Made by a program: the position numbers and the translations under genes | Notes under the pieces: model-generated | The model's input: the letters and a program-made list of their open reading frames with translations, nothing else | Told to the model about the DNA's origin: nothing | Databases searched by the model: none | In this document: piece by piece, positions 1-64,000 of the stretch | Layout: every line of letters begins with the position of its first letter | Numbering within the stretch: position 1 is the first letter of the stretch | Assembly: GCF_026213295.1 (NCBI RefSeq) | Contig: NC_079431.1 | Coordinates: 17,978,466-18,042,465, forward strand | Direction of reading: 5' to 3' | Origin: Gadus chalcogrammus | Taxonomy: Eukaryota; Chordata; Actinopteri; Gadiformes; Gadidae | Length of the DNA: 64,000 nt

Positions 1-3000
1 AAAACCTTTAAGCATCCTGTCAGACCCCCCTGAGCATGACTAGCTTGATGAAGTGCGACCGCCCCCCAACACTGCAGTATGCCTGGGGTCAGTGAAAGCA
101 TTCTCGAAACTCATTCACATGATATCATGTGTGTATTTAAGAACCCCTATGGTTTGTTTTTAGTAATGGTGGACTCCCTGCTCATGAGGGAATTCACACC
201 AGGGAACCCTTCCAGAATGGAAATCTAAAGTTAAACCTGAAGTCTGATTCTAGTTAGGGCTGCCAATTTTCCAGATATCTTGCATCGACACATCATGGAT
301 CACACAATGACTATGTGATGACAATCACTTTGACTATCTATCACTATCTAAAATAAGACTTCAGTGTCTTCCAACCAGTTTGTGAACGTTCCACTCTTGC
401 TCCGCCAGCTGGTAGTTCTCTGTGTGACGTAGAAGTGCCTTTTAGTATATTCTTCGACAACCTGTTTTTTAGAAGTAATAATGTGGGTGATAAGGTAGGT
501 TAGCTTGTCAATTTAAAGAGCCGGTGAACCCACTATTTAAGATGGAATACATTTTGGGTTGAGAGTCTCAGGAATGAGGAGGTTGTTGTACTTGTATCCC
601 CACAGACCCTTTTAGTACCGTCGTTGTGATGAGCAATGTTGGATATGAATTGCGTCCCCAACGTTATACGTGTCCGAAAACCTAAACTTTCTCTCGGACG
701 CAGCAGTTATCCGCAGCTCAGACAGCTTCACACGTCCACACAAACCGTGCCGCCAGTGCCCCTTGGAGTCCCTCAGAAACGGCCCTCAGACGCCCAGAAA
801 AGAAGGAGTGGAATGTTCACATTGTTTTGGAATGAATGCAAATACATAGTTTAGCTATTTTTTCTCTAAATTGAGGACTTCTCAAGATTCAAGAATTGTA
901 TTTGTCACATGTATACAACTATAGAGTGAAATAAAAGAAAAATACTTATTTTTGTAACCGTGATAAAACAAAATAGATTAGAAAATGCCCAAAAAAACTG
1001 TTCAGCTATGCACTTCTCCATTGACCGGCATGGTACATGACGTCAAGAGTTAGTATTTGAGCCGTGCTCTGTTGCCTGTAGATATTTTAATATCAGAAAT
1101 ATTCAATATTTTATTTATTGTTACACACATTTGAGATATTATGGCTTTTATATGCTGTTGTAAACATTGCTCTTGCTGCTCTATAAAAAATATTTAGTTA
1201 TATTTAAATATAAATGATTTATAATCTTTAAGAGCAAAGCAGGAAGACTGCAGGACAGGAGGACAGGCAAGCCAAATTGAGGCACACAGCTGCTCAAAAG
1301 AGGAGCTATGACTGGTACAGGCAACATGTAAGTTTCAGTTACAGTGGGTTCTTGTACATAGTGTGCTTCCAAAGTTTAAGGACAAGAGTAAAGGCTAGAC
1401 AAAGTAATTAAGGTGGGGTTTAAGAGGGTTGTTAAGGTAGATGATTTACATTTTATTTATTAACAAACTACCAAAACAACTTGATTTAGGAAGCCTATGC
1501 CAACGGACTGACACCTATTTGACATTGAGACCTGATTCAATTCTGATTTAATATATTATAACCGTGCACAGGTGTACATATAGGCTTATCTCTTCTAAAA
1601 AGCTGGTTAGTCAACTGTTAAGTTTAACCTGAATTATTCTAGAGTTGGCTTTTTTATTTTGACAGAACTGGAAAAGATTATCCAACATATACAATAAATT
1701 ACATAATATAGCTATAGCCAGTTTTTTTTTCTTATTTTCTGAGGTAGCACTGAAATGCATTAATGCTACGAGTATTAGGGCTATGGTTGCTTTTGTTTTG
1801 AACAATATATTCATATCAATGTTTTTGTATTCTGAGGTCCAAATGCTGACACTGTTTGTCTTTGGCCATTTCTTTAAAGGTTACAGACCCTGCTGTTGAT
1901 TTAATGCTCACAGGATACAAATATATCCTTGTAAGGATATGCAAAACAACTTGCTCACCTAAACATTTGAAGGCTTCTAATCTTAAACCTGAAAGTAAAG
2001 TACACCTTATTCAATGGAATTCACTGGCCCAGTACTTGGTGTTTTTCTTTTTTAGAGGCAGACTGGGATACTGGGATAACACTGTTGAATGCTTCACGTG
2101 GGGGTATGTGACATAACAGGACTTGGGGCCACATTTCCTCGATTAAAACCCATGGTCTCGATTAGCCTTTTCGTGAAACGTTTGTTTTGTTAGTTTCAAA
2201 TCCGGAATAAGCGTATTTACTGATGGCATTAACCCACGCCTATATGTTCAGCAGTTTTAAACGCCCTTGGTTGTTTATTGTTGGAATACATGAGCATACA
2301 CAGGACGCAGGACACAGAAACCACAATAGGTTTTACGGTTTTGACGACAAAGGTCTACGGTCAGCAAAGAGAGCCAAAGACCAAGAACCGTTTTCTATCA
2401 GGTTTAATTCCACTCATGGCTCATAAATCTCCTTGTGGCTTAATTTTTACAGTGTACCTGCCAATTATCAGGTAAGACTGGGAATCATAATTTAGATTTT
2501 TTTTCAAAGTCTGTGTTTTCTTAATTAGCCCCATTGTGCGGATTTGTCTGAAAGGCTCACCCGGTTGGACGCCCGACTTCCAAAGGACTCTCCGGGCAGT
2601 GAACACATAGAGCGGACAGGCGTTACAGTCTGGCCCAGATTAGGGATTCCACCCCACTCCTTTACCTTCTGTTCACTTTAATTCTCCTGCTGTTAGACTA
2701 CGGGTGGGTTCGTCCCAATGTTTGTACATCTGTTTTTTGGTATCAAACCTTTAACCTTTTTACATTATTTGCAGGCTAGTCTTTGCGGTATTGTTACCTT
2801 TTCGTTAATCCCAGGCACCAAATGAGTGGGTTCGTGATTAGTAGTAAGGTCACGTCCTGATTGACGTATAACAAAGTTATAATTTCATATTTTTCACTAT
2901 TTTAGATTTATGATCATATTTTGCCATTCACTGCGCAGGAAACAAATTAAGTTACATTTAGTTTTTTTACCTGCATTCATGACAAAGAAGCAGCTTCATC

Positions 3001-3698
3001 CTTCATTTCACTTAGCTAGAATGGTCTGTTCAAAAACTATTGGATAACAGGAGTTGAGAACCAGGCAAATATCCCTGTCCAAACTATAACTATAAATATA
3101 ACTGCCCGATGTCACATGGTGTGTGCTTGGGCCCCACGGACATATTCTGAGCAACATGCATACACGCATATGAATCTTCCTGCTTCTGAGCCCAAAAAAG
3201 AGCACATAATTGCACAGCGACTCACTTAAGCATACGCAAACATGCATCTGGGCCCACCCCTACCGCTCAAATACGCGTAATCAGCCAGACTGCCCCAAGA
3301 ACACATCCAACCCCTTAGTCTTTGGATTACCTTAAAAGACGCTAATTGACACCGAGGACCCTGCCTTTGTTTTGTGGTTGTTTGATCAATGTTGTGTATG
3401 ACTGAGGCTTCATGGGTTCTGGATGAATTATAATGTCCTTTTAATAGCAGTTACCTTTTCCCTCAGCCTTGCTGCCTTTTTCTTTGATCTGTTTTAATCA
3501 ATGCATTCTGGAGCATATACGCCATCGTCTTCATTATGGACCTACCAGTCTGTTCAAAGTAATGTACTAATTACTAAATAATGAAAATGCTGCTGAAACC
3601 ATTAGCCTTCTTTGCTGCTTATAGTATAGCTTTTAGAAATACAGATGTGTTTATTTGGTTGCTTTCCTATTTTCCCATAATTTTAAAAAACAGACTAC

Positions 3699-4754
3699 TA
3701 AAAGCTAGGGTAGGCAATTTAATTTAGAATAACAGAAAAATAATAGAGAATTAACTTTTTTTGTTATATTTGTTGAAATTATCTCAGCAGCCTAAAATAA
3801 ATAAAACCTCTGATAAAATAAATAAATAGCCGTTGAAGGCTTGTAATAATTCAGTGACAAAAACTCAAAATGAAAGGTTGGACGGTCTACCGGTCTGTCT
3901 TCCTACCTACATGGTTACCTGCACGCACACTCTTTTCATTCGTTCATTGAGCATGACCTGAGTTTCAGGTACAGGTCTTGCTACATTTTATCAAAAATAT
4001 TTAGTTATGCTCATCAATCCAGTTCTTTAACGGCATCTGTTATTTTGAATACAAATGAAGAACAACCAACCATTGCTTTAGTTTTCGTAGGTACGTAACC
4101 TTCCTTTCGTTTTAGCCTAAATCAATAGAAAATATTTTTCCCTAATTTCTTCGTCTTGAACCGCACTGGGTATGTTGGAGCTTATCGATACTTCGGTCTT
4201 TAATCATTTAGCTCTGGGGCCCATTTGGGCTGAATGATTTGGGGAAATAATCAAATTGCGATTATTTTGAAAAATATTGCGATTGCGATTTTTTAAATGT
4301 ATTAACTTCCTTATGTTCTGTATTATTCACTAAAATAGCAATAAATCATTCTTTAGTATGACAACACAACACTGGAAGTAGTCAACATATAAACTGCTTT
4401 TTCTTTTGGGCCAGGCCTATGTGTTTAGATGAATTGATATAACATCTTTATTTAACTATTGAATTGTAAAATAAATATAAGTCTCGAATCTCCAGTCTGC
4501 AACGGTTTAATCACAGCCTTTGCGATTTGCATATCGTGTTCTGTTTCATTGCGATTTTGATTTTAATTTGATTATTCGTTCAGCCCTAATGTTAAGGTAC
4601 CCATCCCTATTTCAAAAGGTCATCCCTATGTCATATTTTGGGGGGTTGCTTTTGGAGGGAGGCCAGCCGAGAGGGGTGGAATGTTTTCGGTTGGATACTT
4701 TCAAAATCTACCTTCCTCGGGCTTGTTGCTACAAATTGCCTACCTCAGCTTTAA
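3699..4754. mobile_element. Degraded inverted-repeat DNA transposon with a nested second element
   Basis: The left end (AAAGCTAGGGTAGGCAATTT, from about 3701) is mirrored at 4734-4754 by an imperfect inverted copy (AATTGCCTACCTCAGCTTTA). The same terminal sequence bounds the shorter element at 5827-5978, which supports a shared family. Inside, about 4227-4588, is a second repeat with GGGCTGAATGA at one end and its inverted form at the other, rich in GCGATT motifs typical of fish hAT-type miniature elements. No transposase frame is visible. No clear target duplication was found. Confidence 0.5.
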
Positions 4755-5826
4755 GTTGTTGGGCTCTTTATCCACCTCACTTTATACACCTTTTCCACTT
4801 TTAAGGACCATCCTCACCAACATTACCACTAGATTAACAATTTCAAGAATTAGTTGCAGCCCCTACTTCTATAGTTTAAGATGAATATGCTCTTCATCCG
4901 GAGACTGTGCTCCCCCCCCATGCTTTGATTGAATTCTTGTTGCTAGTTTATCTTCTAGCACTAATCATTTACTTTGAGTAGGTTCTTTCTGAATGGCGGT
5001 TATCTGACTGAGGCGGTTGAGATGCCTCACTAGCTTCCTTACTCCATTAGACTCTGGCCTTGGAAGAGGAATTTCCATGTGAGAATCACATGAGGAGGCT
5101 TAAGGGTCTGAGTCCACCCTACTTCTCTTGTGTTGTATCTTTAAAGGAGTAACTGGAGGAAGTACAGGGTCCCTTTTGATTAGAGAAGTTCTTGTAGCAG
5201 TCATGAGAGTGGACATCAGTGATTTCAATGCGGTGCTTCTCTTAAGGACGTTTTTTTGCTGATTGTTTCCAATGTTGGTATTCCTGGCCCTGCATCCTAA
5301 CCTTGCCATGCCTAATGCATTATGGGAAATTACAATCATCAAAGTATGTTTTTTTAAATTCGTCTTTTTTTGCAAAAAATAAAGGGTCATCGTTTTTTTA
5401 ATTGAATTGATAATAAAAAATGGGTTAAAATATTATGTAATTTAGTTTAGTTCATTATTTAGTCAATGTTTTGGAGAATTTCAGTGGCGCTACAAGATAC
5501 TCTTATTCCATTTAACCATTTGTATCCTTTTATTGCATCAGTAAGGTCCAAAGGTAAATAATGAGGATTATCCATGAAGTACTTGTTATTGATTTAATCA
5601 GTTCCCCTGTGTTTCCTCTTTGGCAGCTCAAGTGTGTCCGTTTGTGTTGAGTTGAAGACCTCCTATGAGCACAAGGACTGAGGCGAGGCGAGGAAAATCA
5701 GTGCTACGGTAAGACACCACCACAGTGTACACCCTTGTTATTTCCTGGTTTAATATTGTACACTCAGATTTTTTTTTAGTTTTGCCCAATATTTGTGCGT
5801 TTCTATGATTCAATCGTATATTGCAG

Positions 5827-5978
5827 GTAAAGCTAGGGTAGGCTACTTGGATAAACGAGGAAGAGAACGCTAGCTTTTGAAAGTGTCCAACCCAAAACAT
5901 ATCCAAGAGTCCATGTTCGTAACTTTCAACAGTTACGTACATAATTGCTTCTAAAAAAATGGCCTACCCTAGCTTTAC
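5827..5978. mobile_element. Miniature inverted-repeat element (152 bp)
   Basis: Both ends read GTAAAGCTAGGGTAGGC in inverted orientation (5827-5843 and 5962-5978), a perfect 17-bp terminal inverted repeat around a 118-bp core. There is no coding capacity, so it is a non-autonomous element. The termini resemble those at 3699 and 4754. The superfamily is not determined. Confidence 0.7.
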
Positions 5979-6448
5979 AATTGTGTGTCTGCGTGTCACA
6001 TACGTGTTGTTGAACAGCATACTTATTTAACTGGATTAGCTGGTCTCAACACCAGCCACTCAACATCTCTACAAATGAGCAGGGAACAGTTTAGGTGACG
6101 TTCTGTTATGGGTTTTCCCCATGCCCAACTGCATATTAACAGACACTACACATTAGACCTTTTTAAATCACCATGCTTGAATCACTTACTTGACGATAGG
6201 ATTGGCACATCATTTGTTAATTTGGGCTGCAGGGATTCAAAAATGGTGTGCCAAATGGTAAATGATTAACTTATGTGGTAAAACTTGGTGTAGACAAATG
6301 TGGTGCCTCTCTTGAAAGAGATCTACTGTATAGACCACTTTCAAGTTATTTTTTTTATCATAATTTAAATTGAATGATCATCCTTTGAAATATAAATTCA
6401 ATGAACCTTTGCTCTTTGGGGCAACTGTGTACAAAAGACAAACGCATC

Positions 6449-6521
6449 GCTATATATATCCATCGATCCATCGATCCATCTATCCATCTATCCCTCTAGC
6501 CATCTATCCATCTATCTATCT
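6449..6521. repeat. Tetranucleotide patch (ATCC/ATCT)n
   Basis: This is an imperfect tandem of ATCC and ATCT units after a short TATA run. It is a simple repeat in non-coding DNA. Confidence 0.85.
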
Positions 6522-8192
6522 TAAGCTGAAGGTTAGCATTACAATGTGACTATTATGATGAGTGCCTCAAGGGAAACCTTGAACCAAAGTAAACATAAAC
6601 TATTTTATTTATTTATTTTGAATCCACAGATAAGTCAGAAGGAGGGAGCCTAATATTATGGTGAGTCAAAGATTCAATATTTCAGGTAATTAAGAAATAT
6701 ATACTGTATATTTCATAACTTCAGTCGGTACTGCTGTTGGAAAATGGCAGAGCTTTCCCATCGGCGGTGGGATATGAACGGCCAAGTAAACGTCAACATC
6801 ACAGGGTTTTGCACATTTCCAACATTGTCATGAGACCAGAACAAGCAGGGATTATTAAGAGGTAGTGGTGGTGTTGATGTCAGACAGTGTGTCCGGATCA
6901 GTGCACCGGTCAGCCTGTCTGGTTCAATTACCCAACACATTAGTTCAAACCCACCGTGCACAGATAGACCCTTGCAATCCCACCAAGTAAATGGCTGTGT
7001 CATTACTTCCGTGCCTGTGGAGCAAATTAATAACAAGGCACAGGCTACGAATGATTGTTTAGTTGCTATTTAAGAAACACTTTATTTGTCTTACAAACAA
7101 AGTGACTGTGGGACTTATGATAGATTCAGCTCACCTATTTACTCTGACCATATGACATGCAAAAAAGAGAACATACAAATGTTAAAAAGCTAGTCAACAT
7201 TATGTTTTACCCAGAAAGGTTCTCACAATAAAAACAGGCATATAATGATTATTCTGTTCCCTTCAAATGTCATAAGCATAAACAAAGGCTTTATTCAGTA
7301 AACCTTGGCCCGGCGTCGGGGAAGAGGGTGTGTGCTTTCAAAAAGGTTCCATTCTTGCCCTGTCCCTATCTGCTCCGGGGTTCAAAGGTCACTTGTGGCT
7401 CATGTTTATAAACACAGTGTGTTATCTGCAGCCATGAAGTCAGCAAGCTTGTCACACTACTTAATGTCTGCAACCCAGAGACACCACTTCACACTCCTTG
7501 ATTTACCTCAATTTCAAACACCACTTTTTCACCAGAGAAGAGCAAACGGTGGTAAGTAACCCCAGTCCCTTGTTCCTCAAGGACGATTCATACCAGAATG
7601 CTGATGTTCTATACAGTCCCGACCGGCTCCGATTTGTTCAGAAGTGAATGGTTCTTGGTTCACATTTTTTTGCCACTGCTGTTGTATGCTGTATTTATTT
7701 TCGTTTTTTTGCTCTTCGATTATATGAGTTGGAGGCTCAAATAGACTTAAGATTGATTATACCCTTCAGATTGATATCATGTACTGGAATTGTTTTCAAA
7801 TGTGTTGCAATCTTGTGATATTTGTTTTGTGCGAGATGGAGCCGTCCGAAGAGAGCTAATTGTTCCTGCTGTGATTGTCTGTGATTTTGTTTGCGTGGTA
7901 ACGACAGCTCGCTGGAAATACACAAGGGCCACGCTTAGAGTTCATCAGCATATATACTCCGCATAGAAGTCGGTAGTAATTGATTAGGATATTATTTATT
8001 TGTGCGTTTAACTCCCTACGTTGTCTAAAATGTCAAGCTGCCTTTCAATTGCAGGTAAATCAAAGCAATATCAGTTGGTTGGAGTGGGGTTGTTTTGAAT
8101 CTCCCCCTTAATGTATGGAACCAGATCTTCTTACTCTTCTTGACATCTGTGAGGATGGTTATATATGTAATCAATGCCTGAGGTTGCTATGC

Positions 8193-8246
8193 AAGGTAGT
8201 CAAGTGGTTAGGGTGTTTGACTCCCTGCTGAGAGTTTCGGAGTATT
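8193..8246 (+). mobile_element. Fragment of a tRNA-derived SINE head
   Basis: The stretch resembles the A-box region of tRNA-derived fish SINEs (AAGTGGTTAGGGTGTTTGACTC followed by a CTGAGAG segment). The body and tail are not recognisable, so this is only a short remnant. Confidence 0.35.
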
Positions 8247-9335
8247 AAGCAAGTCAAACAATTTGGAAAATGTGTTTGTAAACTTTCAATCTTTCAACAA
8301 CATTGTATTTACCTAAAATCAAACTTTTATGATAATGCTTTAAGTTTACAAGTAATCTAAATCCAATCAAAGAAGAAAATAGGCCCTAGACCCATCCCGA
8401 TATATCGTTTGACCTATTATTCGTCTTATTATTAACAAATATTATATTTACTGAATCTTGCTGAAGAGTAAATAGATATCATGGAATATTATATTCAAAT
8501 TGAATTCAAGATGCTTCGGTTACTGAAGGAGATTTCTCCCTGCCCATGGGGATAATATCCTCTTCGTATACTTCCCTTCCCTAGACCATATTCCTGGCTT
8601 CAGCCTTTTTCTCAGCAAAAATAGTGTCTGCAGTTTAACCCCCTGAGAAGTCGGTTGTCGAATGAGTTGTCAGCGTGGTTTGGACGGTTAAGTCTTAAGA
8701 GTCTGTCGTTTATGGTATGACAGGCAAGCTATGAGTGGCTATGCAGCGTGGGCGTACTGAAGATGGCTGACAAATCATAGTCTCCCACCAATATGCCAGG
8801 GATACTGTCTGATCCTTGTTACCTGCTAGCTAAGCTCATGCTAAACCGCTAAACTCTATTCATGCTAATTTGGACAGACACTTTGTCGTGTGTTTAAAAG
8901 GACTTAAATTCTAGTTTTGTGTATTTTCTATATAATATTTATAAATATTTTCTCTTAACCCTTGAGCCAAAACTATTACAGCTTGACTGTAGCCTTCACT
9001 TCTGTTAAATAATTTGTGATTCTTGGGGAGGTTTCATTCCTCCTAGAATTTTATATAGTTCACATTTGTTGCCATAACAGTGCTGTTATGAAGCTGTTCA
9101 AACTGTACAGTTTACTGTTCAAACTTCGCCGTGGGGTTCTCTCTCTACCCTCCTGAGAATCACCTGACCAGAAGAACTCGATCTCCCTGGGCTACTCACT
9201 CACAAGTCACACATTTTTTGTTCTCTGAAGCCCATTCAATTCTACTCTCACTGTATGTAATAGGAATGTACACTTCCTTTATGAAGAATAACACTTGTTT
9301 TGTCTTGCCCACAGGGGACCAGAAGTGAAGGAACA

Positions 9336-24151
<14,816 letters not shown>

Positions 24152-24330
24152 ATTGGGTGGGAGGGCAGGGAGGGTGGGATGGGGTTGTGTGTGTGTGTGT
24201 GTGTGTGTGTGTTGGGGGTCAAAGCTAGATGTGTGGATGTTGTGCTTCCCAGCCTCAACATACTGTGCTTGCTACGTGACGGTCCTGTCTTGTATGCATG
24301 GTGAAGCTCACAGCAGTGGCTTATGCATCG

Positions 24331-24360
24331 CATCATCATCATCATCATCATCATCGTCAT
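24331..24360. repeat. (CAT)n run in the 3' UTR
   Basis: About ten CAT units with one interruption (CGT), within the inferred slc39a10 3' UTR. Confidence 0.9.
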
Positions 24361-25659
24361 CAGTTTGATGTTGGCATACCCCCCCGCTATCTTCATCGCT
24401 GTCCATTCAAACCTGATGCCTGAAGGACTCCAAACAGGACCCCCACACACCCCGGCTGGTGGCTGTCGCCCTCATCCTCCTCCTCCTCCTCCACGCCACA
24501 CACACACACATCTGTGGAGCGTCGCCACTGGTAATCCATCATGGAGCTGTGTTGTCATGCCGATGTCGCCGCGGTGTCACGTACTGAGCATCTCTTGTCT
24601 CGTCTGTGTCAGGCCCTCGCTTCACAAACTCTCGTCGCCACGGTTACGTCCACGGCCAATCAAAATGAAGGAAGCCATGCCGCCTTTTTGACGCATCGAC
24701 ATGCAAACGCGTCAAGCACTCCTTGGCTCGGAATAGCAAACTCTCATTGGCTCGTTAGTTCCTCTAGTGTCTTTATTTATGTGTAGTATTTGTTTGAATG
24801 TCTGATTTGTTATTTCTCAGTTACTGCGCACGGTGCCAGCATTGAAACAGCAATGCTGACAATGCCTTTAAAAAGAGATGGACTCTTCGGACTACAGGCA
24901 TAACATTTATGTTTGTTTTAGGAAGACTAACAGAAATTTCTGAATGATGCTGTTCTAGAGAGATAATCAATGTCAAAATGTGAATTTAGCAATAGGGACG
25001 TCTCTGACGGCATAAACAGTGTTTTAGTTTACTAGGTTATTGAGCATCAGAAGCTGCTGTGCCAAAATCCTTGGCCCCGCTGCAGACCTTTTACGTTCAA
25101 TTCAGGCAACAGATTACACCTCGCGATATTGACAAGCTGCAACAACAGAAATACTAATGCAATGAATCGAAAAGCAACAACCCATCACTGCAATCACTGC
25201 TCATCTTAACATTATATTATCTCCTCATGTTTACTTTGTGATTCTGACAATCTCAAGACAATGGTAAGGACAGCGGTCGTCTTGCGCGGTACGTTCTCAT
25301 CGGTGCTCTATGGTGTGTCCTCAATGTATTACACAATGCGTTCACATAGTACATGCAGACAGGACGTCCTCAAAGTGAGCGCCCACATGGTGCATCACTA
25401 CGGTTTGTCCTCCTAGTCTCCTCCTTCTGGTTCATGCACACGGTACGTCCTGAGTGCATTCACATGGTACCCCATGTCGTTTACCTCTTACACTTTTTTA
25501 TTTTGTTGGGGTGATATTTCCCCCTTTATGCCACATGTGTCAAAAATGGCAGTTATTGGATTAATTTTTTGTTCTCCAACCACGTACTAAGTTTGTCAAA
25601 AAGTGGCTGGTGCTCGTCACAATCACACATTCCACCTAACATTCCATTGGGTGTGCTCA

Positions 25660-25860
25660 TCCCAGGCTAGTACGCCAGGCTAACATGCTTTAGCTTGGTA
25701 GCACGCCAGGCTAAAAAGCTTTAGCTTGGTAGCACGTTAGGGGTAGCCTGATAGCATGCTAGGCTAACTCCCTGTAGCCTGATGCCAAGCTAGGCTAGCA
25801 TGCGTTATGTGTGCTAGCCTAGCGTAAGCGTGCTCACGTGAGCACACCCATATTTGTGAC
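25660..25860. repeat. Imperfect direct and inverted GGCTA/TAGCC repeats
   Basis: The units GCCAGGCTAA and CTTTAGCTTGGTAGCACG recur at about 40-bp spacing, followed by GCTAGCC inversions. The patch could fold locally in the 3' UTR RNA. Confidence 0.6.
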
Positions 25861-25915
25861 TTTGTTTATCCTGTCACCATGTGACATCCATCGTATGAAG
25901 AATCCTGGTCGTCAC

Positions 25916-25921
25916 ATTAAA
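25916..25921 (+). terminator. slc39a10: Possible proximal poly(A) signal ATTAAA
   Basis: ATTAAA about 1.77 kb after the stop codon, a common variant signal. Weaker candidate than the distal AATAAA. Confidence 0.3.
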
Positions 25922-26632
25922 GTAATGTATTTGATCTGAGTGAATCATGCATGATGCGTGAGTGGATGGTAGACTGTAAATCCTTTATCAGGCGATCAGA
26001 ACTTTATGTACTATATATTTTATTTTGGAGCTCCACTGATTGACACCAATGCCCAAAGTTTTTCTGGGCTGGTGTCCAACGTTCTCAAACGGCCTTCTAA
26101 GTAAGTGTCTGGCAGAGAATGTTGATCCATTTTTAAATACGCCTTAAGGGTACATGCCTGTCAATTATTTTTATTTTAAGTAATTAAAGTCATGTCAAAG
26201 GAAAAAGAGGTTGATCTAATAATTTGATTGTGTCAGACAATATGGATGATAACATAATTTGTACCCTTGTCCAACACCAAATTGCTCCATCCAAAAAAAT
26301 AAGGGCTCTTTAACTAAAGCTCATTATTTATGTTTAATGAAACGTTAAGTCAAATGTTTTAATTGTTGGAACATATTTATTTTATGTGGCCTATGACATG
26401 TAAGTCTGGCACTGTTTTTGCAGTTTATCTGTTGAAGAATACGACTTTTGGAGCCGCTAAGCCCCCCCAAGAAGTGCTTGTTTCTCGGAACCCAGACAAC
26501 ACCGTTGTCTGGAAAACAAAGAAGGCCAATTGTTTTGGTTTGTGTATATATTGTTAAGGAGCTTGGGTATGGTTGCATTGCAATGTGATGTCATTGCCAA
26601 TTATCTGTCTTGTACATTATCCTCATGAGTCC

Positions 26633-26638
26633 AATAAA
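26633..26638 (+). terminator. slc39a10: Poly(A) signal AATAAA for slc39a10
   Basis: AATAAA in the context CCAATAAACATGAAAAAC, about 2.5 kb after the stop and before the dnah7 3' end. Further AATAAA hexamers at 26780, 26846 and 26877 are alternatives that would bring the two genes even closer. Confidence 0.55.
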
Positions 26639-26995
26639 CATGAAAAACATCCTTCGCTGTTGAATCAATGATGGTCAACCTAGCAATAACCTGTGTTTAA
26701 ATATATTCTTCAATTGAACATTTTAAATATTTAATATAACAGAACATATTTGAACAGAGGTTAATGGATCACCATCTCCAATAAATAGTTTTGGTTCTTC
26801 AAATATTAATATAATTATAAATGTGGTCTTGACATTTCAGAGGATAATAAAATATGTATACTCTGGTAATTAAAAAAATAAAGACCTTATAAACAATGCT
26901 TTTATCAGAGATCAAGGTATAAAACAAAAAATGAGACATTCCCTGTTAGTGTTTGGCATGGTCACATATGACACAGGAGGATGAAGGCTTTCCTG

Positions 26996-27001
26996 TTTAA
27001 T
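26996..27001 (-). terminator. dnah7: Poly(A) signal ATTAAA for dnah7
   Basis: On the minus strand ATTAAA lies 37 nt past the TAG stop (27038-27040). A very short 3' UTR is plausible for a dynein heavy-chain mRNA, but the choice of signal is inferred. Confidence 0.5.
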
Positions 27002-27037
27002 TCCAGCGCTCCCGGTGATGTGTGAGCGTGTTAGAGA

Positions 27038-64000
<36,963 letters not shown>

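Larger units (their letters stand above)
1..9314. other. Non-coding upstream / first-intron region of slc39a10
   Basis: I see no convincing coding exon in this 9.3 kb. Open frames are short, lack recognisable domains and are not flanked by sensible splice sites. The stretch is AT-rich and contains transposon remnants (3699-4754, 5827-5978), a tetranucleotide patch near 6449-6521 and a SINE-like fragment near 8193. The first coding exon of slc39a10 starts with a splice acceptor only 21 nt before its ATG, so at least one 5' non-coding exon must lie upstream, either here or outside the window. I could not locate it or a promoter. Confidence 0.6.
24152..26655 (+). other. slc39a10: slc39a10 3' untranslated region
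   Basis: A non-coding stretch between the stop and an AATAAA at 26633. It holds a short GT run (24185-24212), a (CAT)n run (24331-24360) and a patch of GCTAGCC/GGCTAA-type imperfect repeats (25660-25860). An ATTAAA at 25916-25921 could serve a shorter mRNA. The true cleavage site is inferred, not observed. Confidence 0.7.

Noticed and set aside
1..9314. An additional upstream protein-coding gene
   Set aside because: No frame longer than about 110 codons, no domain, and no chain of exons with agreeing splice phases.

Overview
The window is vertebrate, almost certainly teleost, nuclear DNA. It has two intron-split genes, GT-AG introns throughout, very dense (CA)n/(GT)n, (GA)n and (CAT)n microsatellites, several small terminal-inverted-repeat transposons and a tRNA-derived SINE. 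The dinucleotide-repeat density recalls cod-like (gadiform) genomes, but the sequence does not settle the species.

Layout: 1-9314 is non-coding (upstream and/or first-intron DNA of the plus-strand gene, with degraded transposons). 9315-26655 carries slc39a10 (ZIP10 zinc transporter) on the plus strand: nine coding exons that join without a frame break into 870 codons plus stop, then a 2.5-kb 3' UTR. 26656-26975 is a very short convergent intergenic gap. 26980-64000 carries the 3' part of dnah7 (axonemal inner-arm dynein heavy chain) on the minus strand: 22 coding exons (the most upstream cut by the window edge) that join in frame into 1301 codons plus stop, covering the microtubule-binding tip, stalk return helix, AAA5, AAA6 and C-terminal domain. 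The tail-to-tail SLC39A10-DNAH7 pair is the same as in human, so the synteny is old. The two genes have no known functional link: one moves zinc across the plasma membrane, the other moves cilia and flagella.

Most noteworthy: (1) dnah7 introns repeatedly have UG repeats (in transcript sense) right at the 3' splice site, and several also have AC repeats towards the 5' splice site, an arrangement that can fold the intron and bring its ends together; (2) a tandem array has multiplied the splice acceptor plus first codons of one dnah7 exon (36976-37275); (3) a 52-bp-arm, 4-nt-loop near-perfect palindrome lies inside a small transposon (60219-60326); (4) transposons with readable boundaries are present (three hAT-like with 8-bp target duplications, one with TTAA). 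I found no new protein-coding system. Many long open frames here are read-through of simple repeats.
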